DNA from: Dictyobacter aurantiacus
GTDB taxonomy: Bacteria; Chloroflexota; Ktedonobacteria; Ktedonobacterales; Ktedonobacteraceae
Length of the DNA: 64,000 nucleotides
Assembly: GCF_003967515.1 (NCBI RefSeq)
Contig: NZ_BIFQ01000001.1
Location: 5,208,001-5,272,000 of the forward strand
Direction: 5' to 3'
A program made the position numbers and the translations under genes. This document shows, one piece after another, positions 26,714 to 35,717 of this stretch (position 1 is the first letter of the stretch; the number at the start of each line of letters is the position of its first letter). The notes beneath the pieces are model-generated. The model had not been told where the DNA came from. It saw nothing but the letters and a program-made list of their open reading frames with translations, and ran no database searches.

Positions 26714-28756
26714 GTGAATACATATAGCGGTCAGCAGCTTGGCAATTATCGTCTGATCCGTCCTTTAGGACGCGGAGGATTCGCGGAGGTCTATCTGGGG
26801 GTGCATCGCTACCTGGAAACGCTGGTCGCTATTAAAATCCTGCACTCAAAAAATCTGGATCGAGCGATCTTCTTGCAGGAGGCGCGCCTGATCGCGCATC
26901 TGAACCACCGTCACATCGTTTCCGTGCGCGAGTTCGATATTAAGAACGATATCCCCTTTCTGGTGATGGATTATGTCCAGGGGGGCACCCTGCGCCATCA
27001 CTGTCCACGAGGCACGTGCCTCCCCCTGGGACAGGTGGTCGCTTATGTGAAGCAGATCGCCTCGGCCCTGCACTATACGCACCAGCAAGGGATCGTGCAC
27101 GGCGATGTGAAGCCGGAAAACGTGCTGGTGGCGACGGATGGCCATGTGCTGCTGAGCGATTTTGGCCTGGCCGGCATCATCAGTATGGCCGAGGCGCGGG
27201 ATGGTGGTGTCTTGATAGGGACCGTCGATTATATGGCCCCGGAACAGTTTCAGCACCGCCTGCTGCCCGCCAGCGATCAATATGCACTGGGGATCATGGC
27301 CTATGAATGGCTGAGCGGCCGGCCACCGTTTGCGGGCTCATACATCGAGGTGGCTGTCCAGCATGCGCTGGAACCGGCGGCATCGCTGCTGGACAGCGTC
27401 GCCGAGCTTCCGGCAGAGGTCGATGAGGTGATCCTTCGCGCGCTGGCCAAAGAGCCCGCAGACCGCTTTGCCAGCGTTGAAGCTTTCGCTGAGGCTCTGG
27501 AGGCGGCCGCGATGGTCGCCCAGGGGATGGGGAATACTCCACAGGCAACGCCACATCGGCGGGGAACTACCATCCTGCTAGAGTCACAGCCAGCGCCAGC
27601 CTCGCCGTCACCGGTTTTGTCAAAGCTCTTTTCACGGCGTAACTTATTCGGCCTGCTGGCCGGCGTCGTCATTGGAGCCGGTGCCGTCGTCACCGAGAGC
27701 ATCCTGCGGGACCGACCAGAGCCGCACAATTCGGTGGTAAAGCCAGTGGTAAAGCAGACGGCGAAGCCAGCCGCGACGGCGACACCACGCGAGGCATTAC
27801 TGTATGTCTATCATGGCTCCCCACACTCTGTCGATGCGCTGGCCTGGTCGACCAATGGGCAGTATATCGCATCAGGAGGAGGCAAGCAGGAGCAGGGGCA
27901 GCAAAGGACAGATCAAACCTACCCTGTTCAGGTCTGGAAAGCGGCGACCGGCCAGACGATCAGCATATTCAATGGGCATGTAGATGTGATTTATGCGCTG
28001 GCCTGGTCCCCCGATGGCACCAGGATCGCTTCTGGTGGTACGCGCATGATGGCCGCGTGGGCAGCTAATACAGGCGTTGTCATTGGCCAGTATACAGCGA
28101 CGCAGGCATATTTTCAGTGTAACGATATCTTCTGGAGCTCGGATAATCAGAGCGTCATTGTAACCGATGATTATGGCAGCGTCTATAAGCTGGTGCCCAC
28201 TGATCTGCAGACATTCCCCGGCAATGCAACTGTCCTCTATGGGATGCCCGTTGATAGCCAGGGCGATTATGTGAGCACCTCACGCTGCGCGCCCGATCAG
28301 CAATACATTTCCATGCTTGAGCGACAGGGCATTCGTGTGATCAGGATCGCGGATAAGCAGCCGCTGGCTTACTTCCAGAAACTAGCTGGAGCGCCTTTCC
28401 AGCGCTCGACGACTCCCGACGCCGTCTTGAGCCTCTGGTCGCCTGACAGCACGCGGATCGCCGCCGGTGGCAAGGCTGGTCCATTCTATGTCTGGGAGGC
28501 GACTTCTGGCGAGGTCGTGCTCACATTTGAGGGGGACACGGCGATCACGGCGGCCGGCTGGTCCGCCGACGGCAGATATATCGCCTCCTCTGGCAGCTCC
28601 AGGCAGATTCAGATCTGGGAGGTCGCGACCGGCAACGTCATGCAGCGGCACGTGCGCAAGAGCACCTCTATCGTGCGCAGCCTCTCCTGGTCGCCAGACG
28701 GCCAGACGATCGCCTGCGGCTGCCAGGACGGCACGGTCGAACTCTGGCGTCGATAA
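26714..28756 (+). CDS. membrane-anchored Ser/Thr protein kinase with C-terminal WD40 propeller (paralogue)
   Basis: A 680-residue protein with the same layout as its upstream neighbour: kinase domain (GRGGFAEVYLG, IVHGDVKPENVLV with Gly replacing Arg of HRD, DFGLAG, APEQF), a membrane helix near LFGLLAGVVIGAGAVV, and WD40 repeats (ALAWSPDGTRIASG, SLSWSPDGQTIACG). Start is GTG at 26714 with GAGGAG ten bases upstream; codons before it overlap the previous gene and are not homologous to kinases. Tandem duplication of the whole receptor is likely. The small gene at 28915 may be cotranscribed. Confidence 0.88.
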   Translation: MNTYSGQQLGNYRLIRPLGRGGFAEVYLGVHRYLETLVAIKILHSKNLDRAIFLQEARLIAHLNHRHIVSVREFDIKNDIPFLVMDYVQGGTLRHHCPRGTCLPLGQVVAYVKQIASALHYTHQQGIVHGDVKPENVLVATDGHVLLSDFGLAGIISMAEARDGGVLIGTVDYMAPEQFQHRLLPASDQYALGIMAYEWLSGRPPFAGSYIEVAVQHALEPAASLLDSVAELPAEVDEVILRALAKEPADRFASVEAFAEALEAAAMVAQGMGNTPQATPHRRGTTILLESQPAPASPSPVLSKLFSRRNLFGLLAGVVIGAGAVVTESILRDRPEPHNSVVKPVVKQTAKPAATATPREALLYVYHGSPHSVDALAWSTNGQYIASGGGKQEQGQQRTDQTYPVQVWKAATGQTISIFNGHVDVIYALAWSPDGTRIASGGTRMMAAWAANTGVVIGQYTATQAYFQCNDIFWSSDNQSVIVTDDYGSVYKLVPTDLQTFPGNATVLYGMPVDSQGDYVSTSRCAPDQQYISMLERQGIRVIRIADKQPLAYFQKLAGAPFQRSTTPDAVLSLWSPDSTRIAAGGKAGPFYVWEATSGEVVLTFEGDTAITAAGWSADGRYIASSGSSRQIQIWEVATGNVMQRHVRKSTSIVRSLSWSPDGQTIACGCQDGTVELWRR

Positions 28757-28914
28757 AGGGCCTGAGCATGGTGCCAGGGATCTTTTATGCTCTGGCAAGC
28801 GTATATACCTTATGTTATTGACGATAGCAGGAGGGTGGGGGCCAAGCCGGTGGTGAACGTGGAGCCGCTGGAGCCGCCTCTTTTCTCCTGGAGGTTTAGA
28901 GGGAGGTTTTGCTG

Positions 28915-29181
28915 ATGGAGACACGCTTGCTCGGTCATGAACGCGCGGATACGGTTCTCGACGTGGCGGCCTGGGCCAACGACCTGATCGGAAAAGATCT
29001 GCCCGGCCAGCCTGGCTATAGAGTGATCAAGGTGATCCAATTTCAACTCGTCCAACTCGACGCTGGCTACGACGCCATGGTCCTGGTAGAGGTTCAGAAT
29101 GAAGGAGAGTTCCTCAACCTCAAGGAGGCCGACGTGGAGGCGATCGTCGATATCACCTCGGCCGTGGACGACAAAATTTAA
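28915..29181 (+). CDS. small acidic protein downstream of the kinases
   Basis: An 88-residue soluble acidic protein, about a tenth Asp, with no recognised domain. GGGAGG lies eight bases before the ATG. Its sequence alternates hydrophobic and acidic residues (RVIKVIQFQLVQLDAGYDAM, KEADVEAIVDITSAVDD), suggesting a folded alpha/beta protein. It follows the kinase gene by 158 bp on the same strand. Function unknown. Confidence 0.6.
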   Translation: METRLLGHERADTVLDVAAWANDLIGKDLPGQPGYRVIKVIQFQLVQLDAGYDAMVLVEVQNEGEFLNLKEADVEAIVDITSAVDDKI

Positions 29182-29206
29182 GAGAGTGACTGACGTTTGT
29201 CCTCGT

Positions 29207-29310
29207 GGGGCGCTTGCGCGCCCCCGCACGCGCGGCCACTACGCGGCCGCGCTGATATTTATATTCGTGCCCGGGAGCGCATCCGCGCTCCCGGGCACGA
29301 ATATAAATAT
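29207..29310 (-). repeat. element A, copy 4, with a perfect 26-bp hairpin
   Basis: On the minus strand, a 26-bp perfect stem with a four-base loop (29255-29280 and 29285-29310) is followed by the GCGGCCGC-type hairpin and the GGGGGCGCGC/GCGCCCC hairpin. The order of parts is the same as in copy 1, but the sequence of the first stem is unrelated. The rest of 29182-29482 shows only the likely promoter of the GNAT gene. Confidence 0.75.
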
Positions 29311-29482
29311 AACTTTTGAGCATTTACAAATTGGAGCCGACTTTAGCAACGATGAGCATGTTATCGTGATAAAGCGTGCCGTCGACGTACAAGCATAATC
29401 ATGGTATGCTTGATAAATGATTCAGGAAATACCCTCTTCTGGATCATTCATGATAATTTGTATAGTCAGGAGCATATGTATA

Positions 29483-29989
29483 GTGCTGCAACTTACCACG
29501 CCGCGTCTTCTATTTCTGCCACTTTCCCTGGAACTCAAGAAGGTGACCCTTCATGATAAGTCCCGGCTCGCCGAACTGATGGATATCCGGGTGCCCGAAG
29601 ATTGGCCTGGCCCCGGTTACGCCAGGGCCTTGCCCTTTTTCATTCAATTGATGGAACAGGATCCTTCTGGCGCTGTATGGGATGGGGCCATTGTACGCCG
29701 CGAGGATCGTACGCTGATCGGTGATATGGGTTTCAAAGGTGGCCCGAATGCCAGTGGCCGTGTCGAGATTGGTTACAGTATCGTCCCCGCTTATCGCCGC
29801 CAAGGATATGCTTCGGAAATGGCGCGCGCGTTGATCGAGCGGGCCTTTCAACTACCAACCATCGCGGCGGTAACCGCCGAATGTGACGAATCGAACATCG
29901 CATCGATCAGAGTGCTGGAGCATGTGGGGATGCAGCGCCAGGGGCGTAAAGACCATATGCTCCTGTGGGAGATTCAGAAACCAGGTTGA
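29483..29989 (+). CDS. GNAT-family N-acetyltransferase
   Basis: A 168-residue RimJ/RimL-like acetyltransferase. It has the acetyl-CoA loop in VPAYRRQGYASEMARALIERAF, the preceding strand VEIGYSI, and the C-terminal NIASIRVLEHVGMQRQGR typical of the group. The start is read as GTG at 29483 (VLQLTTPRLLFLPLS, the standard opening), with CAGGAG eleven bases upstream; residues before it do not belong to the family. The substrate, small molecule or protein N-terminus, is not predictable. Confidence 0.82.
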   Translation: MLQLTTPRLLFLPLSLELKKVTLHDKSRLAELMDIRVPEDWPGPGYARALPFFIQLMEQDPSGAVWDGAIVRREDRTLIGDMGFKGGPNASGRVEIGYSIVPAYRRQGYASEMARALIERAFQLPTIAAVTAECDESNIASIRVLEHVGMQRQGRKDHMLLWEIQKPG

Positions 29990-30022
29990 TCCTGTGTATA
30001 AGCACTATAGTGTTGCTTCTCC

Positions 30023-30934
30023 TCAAGAGGGTGCGCTGGCTAGCGCTGCGTAGACGGTACGCGCGGCCTCGTCGACCGGCAGCAGGGCCGCGACCGCGGG
30101 GTAGGTTTTGCTGCTGACGGAGATCATCATGTTGCGCACGCGGATGGGGAGCAGTTCGCCGGTTGTTGGCATGCGCGCAAACACCATCTTTGTCGGCGCG
30201 ACCTCCTGCCGAGTGACTTCGTTCGCCTTTTCCCAGAACGCCTGGAAGTCCGCAACCTCACCATAGCCGCGCTTGACGAACTGCTGATACCAGGCATCAT
30301 ACTGATAGAGCGCGTTCTGCTGTTTGAAGTGTCGAATGGCATACAGCACGTGCTGTTGCCACATGGTGTATGCTTCCGCGTTGACCATGGCGTTTGCCCG
30401 AAATTTCGGATTCAGGAGGAAATGAAGTATCGTGCGTTGGTGAGCCGGAAGCGTATCAAGGGACGGCAGCTCCATCAGGCGTAGAAAGAGCTCGTTGGCG
30501 GCATGGACCTGCAGTGTGTGCGTGACCACGATGGCTGGATAGGGCAAGGTCTCCATGGTTAGTTGCGCCTGCTCCAGCGCTTGCCGCAAGGCGTCTCCTT
30601 CCCATCCTGGCTGTTCCGGCAGATATTGCGCCGCCAGCAGGATATCGTTGCGCTCGCTGAGCCTGCATTCCAGGTAGTCGGCGATCACCATGAGCGTTGA
30701 ACGGCTCGGCAAGCGCTGGGAGCGCCCAATCAACCAGTTCTTATAGGTCGGACAGACTTCGTCATTGAGCTCTTGCTGCGTAAAGCGCTTCAACTGAGGA
30801 TGGTGCCGCGCACGATACTCCTCCTGGCGCTTCTCGCGCACCGCCTCAATGGCTGCGAGCATCTGATGGAACACCCGCGCCTGCTCTTTGGCGGACGCGT
30901 TATCCTCGTTCCGCGCAGATAGTTGTAGTGACAT
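30023..30934 (-). CDS. XRE-type regulator with MmyB-like ligand-binding domain
   Basis: A 303-residue protein. The N-terminal helix-turn-helix region (FTQQELNDEVCPTYKNWLIG, RLPSRSTLMVIADYLE) precedes an MmyB-like PAS-type domain (LPYPAIVVTHTLQVHAANEL, AYTMWQQHV) that in relatives binds a fatty-acid-like ligand. Start 30934 has GAGGAAG upstream. It is divergent from an SDR-type enzyme gene 150 bp away, the usual arrangement when such a regulator controls its neighbour. Confidence 0.75.
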   Translation of the reverse strand: MSLQLSARNEDNASAKEQARVFHQMLAAIEAVREKRQEEYRARHHPQLKRFTQQELNDEVCPTYKNWLIGRSQRLPSRSTLMVIADYLECRLSERNDILLAAQYLPEQPGWEGDALRQALEQAQLTMETLPYPAIVVTHTLQVHAANELFLRLMELPSLDTLPAHQRTILHFLLNPKFRANAMVNAEAYTMWQQHVLYAIRHFKQQNALYQYDAWYQQFVKRGYGEVADFQAFWEKANEVTRQEVAPTKMVFARMPTTGELLPIRVRNMMISVSSKTYPAVAALLPVDEAARTVYAALASAPS

Positions 30935-31084
30935 CTCTTCCTCATACAATCCGCTATCGAATCCAGACCACAGGGCCGAAGGCTCAGGTGTATTTTTACT
31001 CTTGGTGCAACATCCGCATGCTTCTATACTATTCCCAGAAAGCAAATCTGCTCTTCATTTTATCACGAGAAAGAAGATTTTATT

Positions 31085-31909
31085 ATGCGTGTTTTCGTAA
31101 CAGGATCAACAGGCTTCATCGGTTCGGCCGTCGTGCGCGAACTCATCGGTGCCGGCCACCAGGTCGTCGGCCTTACCCGCTCGGACAACGGTGCCGCGTT
31201 CCTGAAGGAAGCCGGGGCTGAGGCGCGGCTCGGTACCATTAACGACCTCGACATCTTGCGCGCCGCCGCCGCCGACTCCGATGGCGTCATCCACCTGGCC
31301 TTTAACCACGACTTCACGGACTTCGCGTCCGCGCTGGCCACCGATCTACGAGCCGTCCAGGAGATGGGAGCGGGACTGGAGGGCTCCGGCAAGCCGTTTA
31401 TAACTACCGCTCACCTGAACGGCGAGGCATCGGACAACGCGGTACTCAGGCTGGCTAATGTGCGCTCGGTGATCGCTACCCTCTCGTTGTCCGTACATGG
31501 CGAAGGCGACAGGCATGGTCTGGTGCCGCAACTGATCGACGTTGCGCGTGCGAGGGGTGTCTCTGCCTATGTCGGCGACGGGTCCAACAGCTGGTCGGGC
31601 GTCCATCGCCTCGATGTGGCGCGCATGTTCCGCCTGGCGCTGGAATGCGCTCCGGCCGGGTCACGCATTGACGGCGTCGGTGACGAGGCGGTGCCATTCC
31701 GCGACATCGCCGGCGTCATCGGTCGCCACCTGAACCTGCCGGTGGTCAGCATCGCCCCTGAAGAGGCCGAGGCCCACTTCGGTCCTTTCCTCGCCATCGT
31801 AGCGTCGATCGATGCCCCCAGGACGAGCGCCCGGACCCGTGAACTCCTGGGCTGGCAGCCCACGCACCCCGCGCTGATCCCGGACATCGAACAGCACTAC
31901 TTCAACTAA
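31085..31909 (+). CDS. NAD(P)-dependent extended SDR / epimerase-like protein
   Basis: A 274-residue protein with the N-terminal nucleotide motif VTGSTGFIGSAVV. The body is that of atypical or extended short-chain dehydrogenases (VIHLAFNHDF, SVHGEGDRHG, RLDVARMFRLALE), ending with TRELLGWQPTHPALIPDIE. A canonical YxxxK pair is not obvious, so the reaction is uncertain: reductase, epimerase or NAD(P) sensor. Divergent from the XRE/MmyB-like regulator. Confidence 0.82.
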   Translation: MRVFVTGSTGFIGSAVVRELIGAGHQVVGLTRSDNGAAFLKEAGAEARLGTINDLDILRAAAADSDGVIHLAFNHDFTDFASALATDLRAVQEMGAGLEGSGKPFITTAHLNGEASDNAVLRLANVRSVIATLSLSVHGEGDRHGLVPQLIDVARARGVSAYVGDGSNSWSGVHRLDVARMFRLALECAPAGSRIDGVGDEAVPFRDIAGVIGRHLNLPVVSIAPEEAEAHFGPFLAIVASIDAPRTSARTRELLGWQPTHPALIPDIEQHYFN

Positions 31910-31918
31910 CCGCCGAGG

Positions 31919-32009
31919 CCCACGTGGGGCGAGATGTTCCCCACGTGGGCGCCGAACCGGCCGGGGACGAGGCCGCTTTGCGGCGGGTGACCGCGAGGGT
32001 CACCCCTAC
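31919..32009. repeat. terminator-like hairpin and an element B copy
   Basis: CCCACGTGGGG with its complement (31919-31949, loop cgagatgtt) lies just after the SDR stop and may end its transcript. An inverted element B at 31985-32009 has stem GGGTGACC/GGTCACCC around ccgcga-type loop bases, a third stem sequence for this family. The rest of 31910-32318 holds a gene remnant and the promoter side of the next gene. Confidence 0.55.
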
Positions 32010-32058
32010 GGGGACGTGATCGTGTTGCGGGGGCTTCTCACCGTTCGGGGGAGATGGG

Positions 32059-32136
32059 TTATGCGTCGGTCCGGCGTACGATGCCAGCGCCCCAGATTTC
32101 GGCAACGCGTCCGTTTTCGATGCGAAAAATCTTCAT
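32059..32136 (-). pseudogene. C-terminal remnant of a SnoaL-like protein
   Basis: Twenty-five codons read MKIFRIENGRVAEIWGAG and then IVRRTDA, followed by a stop. The IFRIENGRVAEIWG segment is the usual last strand of SnoaL-like cyclase/ester-cyclase proteins. AAGGAAACC lies before the ATG, but nothing else of the family is left upstream. Most likely a relic. Confidence 0.4.
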
Positions 32137-32318
32137 TGGTTTCCTTGAATATTACATGGAAAAACGATATTATCTATGAAAAGAGCCTGTGTTGACATAC
32201 TCATGTGTATCGCTTATAATCACCCTGGTGAATACATAAAATAATCGAAATACCCTCTTAAAATCCTCTAACATGTGCATGTTGCCCGTGCCAAATAATA
32301 TAGGGCTATCTTTTCTGA

Positions 32319-35300
32319 ATGGATAAAGCACAACTTCTCCAGGAAGTGGAAGCGCTTACCTTCGCGCAACGTTCTCGTCGTATGGTTGATTTTGGTCGCC
32401 TGTCTTTAACCGATGCTCGGATGGCTCAGACGCTGGCTGAGATGGCTGTAGGACCCTTCTATGAGCGTTTCCTGGCCTTGCAGGCTTGCTATGGCAGTCG
32501 CGACGGGGCGCTGGTTTTTGCCTCTCTGTCCGATCCTTCGTCGTGCATGCGCCGATTGGCTGTGAAGCTGGTGCCCCTGACCTGTGATCAGGAGCAGCAA
32601 CGGCAGGCGTTGCGGATCGTGCCGCGTGAGCTGCGTAGCTCGCTGATCCGCTTTCTGCGCCACTATGATCTGCAGGAGCCGATCGACCTTTTTCTGCACT
32701 ATCTGGCCGAACAGGCAGACCGGTCGCTGGGTAGCCTGCTCCCGTTTGGCTCGCCCGATGTGGTGGCTCGCTACCTGCCCCGGGTCTCGCCACGCTTCAG
32801 CCGCGATCAATGGCGGCGCCTGGCCCGCTGGCAGCCTGAGCTAGCGCTGGATGTGCTCCAGCGGCGCCTGGAAGACCTGGGCGAGCAGGAAGAGCTCTTC
32901 ATCGCGCACCTGAACGCGACCATCCCCATTCTGGTTCGCGTACATCCTGATGGCCTGCTGGCGTTATTACGCTCCTCGCGTCTCACAGATCTGTTGTCCC
33001 GTCTCAAATTGGAGGAGCTCTGGCGTCGGCGTCCCAATGAACTGTTTGATCTGTTGTACGCGGCCCACATCGACATAAATCTAGATGAGTATATTATTAA
33101 TCGTCATATCACGATGGATCGCCTGCACTTGCTCGCTCGCCATAATAGTAAGGATTATCGGATCATTGAAAGTTTAGGATTGCTCCCACCCGAGCAGCGA
33201 GTCGAGATCTTTGAGGCGCATCTGCGGCATGTGACAGACCGGGGAATGCCGCCATTCGAGGCTCTTGCACTCTTGCCACGTCAGCAGCGTGAGCAGGAGG
33301 CGCGCCATCTCTGGTCGCGTACAGACCTCGATTTGCGTCAGTGGGAGGAGCGGCGTCAGTATGCTCAATTGCTCCCGTGGCCGGAGGCGCGTGCGAAGCT
33401 AGATTATGATCTGCATCATGCCGATGTTCAGCGGCGCGACTGTGCATTGGGTATCCTGGCGCGCGCGGTGGCCTATCAACGTGAACATCTTGATGATCTG
33501 TTGGATCTGTTCCTGAAGCATCGCAATGAGCCTGATCCTGTACGCCTGTCTATGTGCGATGGCCTCAATGCGCTCCCTCCTGGTGCCTGGCGGGAAGCGC
33601 ATCTCCCCGCGCTGGCTGCGTTTGTGCGCGCCAGCCTGGATGCAATCGACCTCTCAATGCACACATTGGAAAAATTGGCGCGTTTGTTGTTTCGGCTCGT
33701 TCCCTGGCATCTACAGTGGGCCAGTGAGCAGATCGCCGCTCTCCTGGGGGAGCGTGGAGCGTTTCCGCTTTCGGCCAGTGTTTATGATGAGCCTGCGCTT
33801 GAAAGCCTGCTCACGGCCCGTCATATTCGCGGCCTGGTTCCCATTCTGTTGCCGGTGCTCACCGATTGGTTGCGGCAGGATAAGCGCGAGGCCCTGGCAG
33901 CTTGCGCCGCCTCTCTCGGCTGCCAGTTGCGCCACTTTCCAGAACTGGGTCAACTGCTGGCTCAACTGGTCGCGAGTTCACAGACGACCACCGAGGCACA
34001 ACGTATCATGAAGCTACTGATTAGATGGCAACCCGCGCTCTCACATACGCTGATCCCTGAACTGGTGGCGCGAGATCCCAGTTGGATCATGGTTTCAGCG
34101 GTTGAGGAGTATCTCCAGCGCTTCCGACAGGATCTGCTGTCCCCTTTCCTGGTGCGGACCACCATCCAGGGGCGTTTCGCCTCTGAAGAGGCTCACTTTC
34201 TCCCGAGCATGAAGTCTGGCCTGGTTTTGACGCAATCTCAGCAGGAGCGCTATGCCGAGCGCCTGGAAGGGGAGATTGCCAGCTCGTTTGAACATAGACT
34301 TTTGAGGAATGCATACTCACAACTGGCGCTCCTGCCCGCTATCGCGCCCGAAAGGTTGCTGAGCCTGGCTCAGAATACGCGCAATTATAATCGACAGATA
34401 GGTGCCATTAATGCTCTGGCCACGACCGATAATACCCTGATGGCCGCCACCATTTTCGCGCTCTTGCGCGAGCAGTCTGAGAAAGATGAATCGGTCTACA
34501 TGCTGCGCGTTACCCTGAGGGCGTTGCGACGCGCCCTGCGCCGCTTGCCAGAAGAGGCGGCCTTTGAGCTTCTATCTTCGTACACGTTTCCGCAACTGAC
34601 GATGCGCAAAGAGATTACACTGCTGATCGGACGCCTATCGCTGGACGCGGCCTATCAGTATCTCTTAGACCTGCAGACGCGGGAGGGACAACATCCCGAC
34701 CTGCGTGCCGTCGGTATCCGCGCGCTCTGGAACCACCTGGATCGGCCCCTGACCTGGGAGATCCTGCAGCGGGCCGCCAGCACCGCCAGCAATAACATGG
34801 CCTTCAAGATCGGCCACATTCCGCCAGAGCAGCTTACGTCCCAGGAATTGCAGCAACTCTTGCGGCTTCTCCACACAACGCTGCAGCACGCGGGGCAGGA
34901 GGCGCGCCTGGACTTACTACAGAATATCGGAGAACTATCGCTGCGCGATACGCAGCGCATTCTGACACCGTTGCTGCTGAGTATGATGCTTTCTGAATCG
35001 GTCGCGGAAGCGGAGGCCGCCATTACCGCCTTCATGGCCGTCTGTACCGATCGCGATATTCCGCAACTTCAGGAGACCATTCGCGTGCTGGGTCGCGACC
35101 GCCGGCGCCTGTTGATGCTGCTCCCGCGTTTTTCGCTGTGGAGCTCAGTCAAGTATCGTCGCTATCGGAACCTCTCAAAGAGCAAGTTGCAGGGCAGGCG
35201 CCAGCTGGCTCTGGCCCTGATCTCAGTTCTGGGCGAATTTCCGGCCACCAGTCAGGTGCGTCTGCGTAACGTCTTTACTCTGTTATCCATCGCCGATGTT

Positions 35301-35612
35301 ATTGAGCTCATCAAACAACTGGTCGAGACCGACCAGCTGCATCCCGAAGCCTTGATGGAGGCTTGTAATCAGCTCAATGTGGTTTATCATCCACGTCCTC
35401 TGGCAGAGGAGGACTTGCGAGCGGTACAGGATGCGCTGGCCGCCCATCCGGACGAGCGGCTGCGGCGTGTGGCTCTGGCCGCCCTGTGCGCCCAGGCCCA
35501 CGAAACGCACTACTCCAGCGAGTGGACTCCCGAGCTCACTGAGCGCCTGCGTGTATACCAGTCCGATCCATCGCCGCTGGTCGCCGAGGCGGCCCTGAAT
35601 ATATTTCCCTGA
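32319..35612 (+). CDS. giant alpha-solenoid (HEAT/ARM-like) protein
   Basis: A 1097-residue cytoplasmic protein. It is almost entirely amphipathic helical pairs rich in Leu and Arg (for example RRALRRLPEEAAFELLSSYT, LLDLFLKHRNEPDPVRLSMC). There is no signal peptide, membrane segment, P-loop or enzyme motif. The pattern is of degenerate HEAT/ARM repeats, a scaffold for protein or nucleic acid binding. Upstream is AT-rich with no strong ribosome site, so the start is less certain. The specific family is not recognised. Confidence 0.75.
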   Translation: MDKAQLLQEVEALTFAQRSRRMVDFGRLSLTDARMAQTLAEMAVGPFYERFLALQACYGSRDGALVFASLSDPSSCMRRLAVKLVPLTCDQEQQRQALRIVPRELRSSLIRFLRHYDLQEPIDLFLHYLAEQADRSLGSLLPFGSPDVVARYLPRVSPRFSRDQWRRLARWQPELALDVLQRRLEDLGEQEELFIAHLNATIPILVRVHPDGLLALLRSSRLTDLLSRLKLEELWRRRPNELFDLLYAAHIDINLDEYIINRHITMDRLHLLARHNSKDYRIIESLGLLPPEQRVEIFEAHLRHVTDRGMPPFEALALLPRQQREQEARHLWSRTDLDLRQWEERRQYAQLLPWPEARAKLDYDLHHADVQRRDCALGILARAVAYQREHLDDLLDLFLKHRNEPDPVRLSMCDGLNALPPGAWREAHLPALAAFVRASLDAIDLSMHTLEKLARLLFRLVPWHLQWASEQIAALLGERGAFPLSASVYDEPALESLLTARHIRGLVPILLPVLTDWLRQDKREALAACAASLGCQLRHFPELGQLLAQLVASSQTTTEAQRIMKLLIRWQPALSHTLIPELVARDPSWIMVSAVEEYLQRFRQDLLSPFLVRTTIQGRFASEEAHFLPSMKSGLVLTQSQQERYAERLEGEIASSFEHRLLRNAYSQLALLPAIAPERLLSLAQNTRNYNRQIGAINALATTDNTLMAATIFALLREQSEKDESVYMLRVTLRALRRALRRLPEEAAFELLSSYTFPQLTMRKEITLLIGRLSLDAAYQYLLDLQTREGQHPDLRAVGIRALWNHLDRPLTWEILQRAASTASNNMAFKIGHIPPEQLTSQELQQLLRLLHTTLQHAGQEARLDLLQNIGELSLRDTQRILTPLLLSMMLSESVAEAEAAITAFMAVCTDRDIPQLQETIRVLGRDRRRLLMLLPRFSLWSSVKYRRYRNLSKSKLQGRRQLALALISVLGEFPATSQVRLRNVFTLLSIADVIELIKQLVETDQLHPEALMEACNQLNVVYHPRPLAEEDLRAVQDALAAHPDERLRRVALAALCAQAHETHYSSEWTPELTERLRVYQSDPSPLVAEAALNIFP

Positions 35613-35717
35613 GTACAGGAAAGGTGCCAGGCCCCGTGCACTTTTATTGAAATTGATGGGCACAGGCGATTCGCGGGCGCTTCCCGCGATCGCCTTATTG
35701 AACAGGGAGGGAAAACT

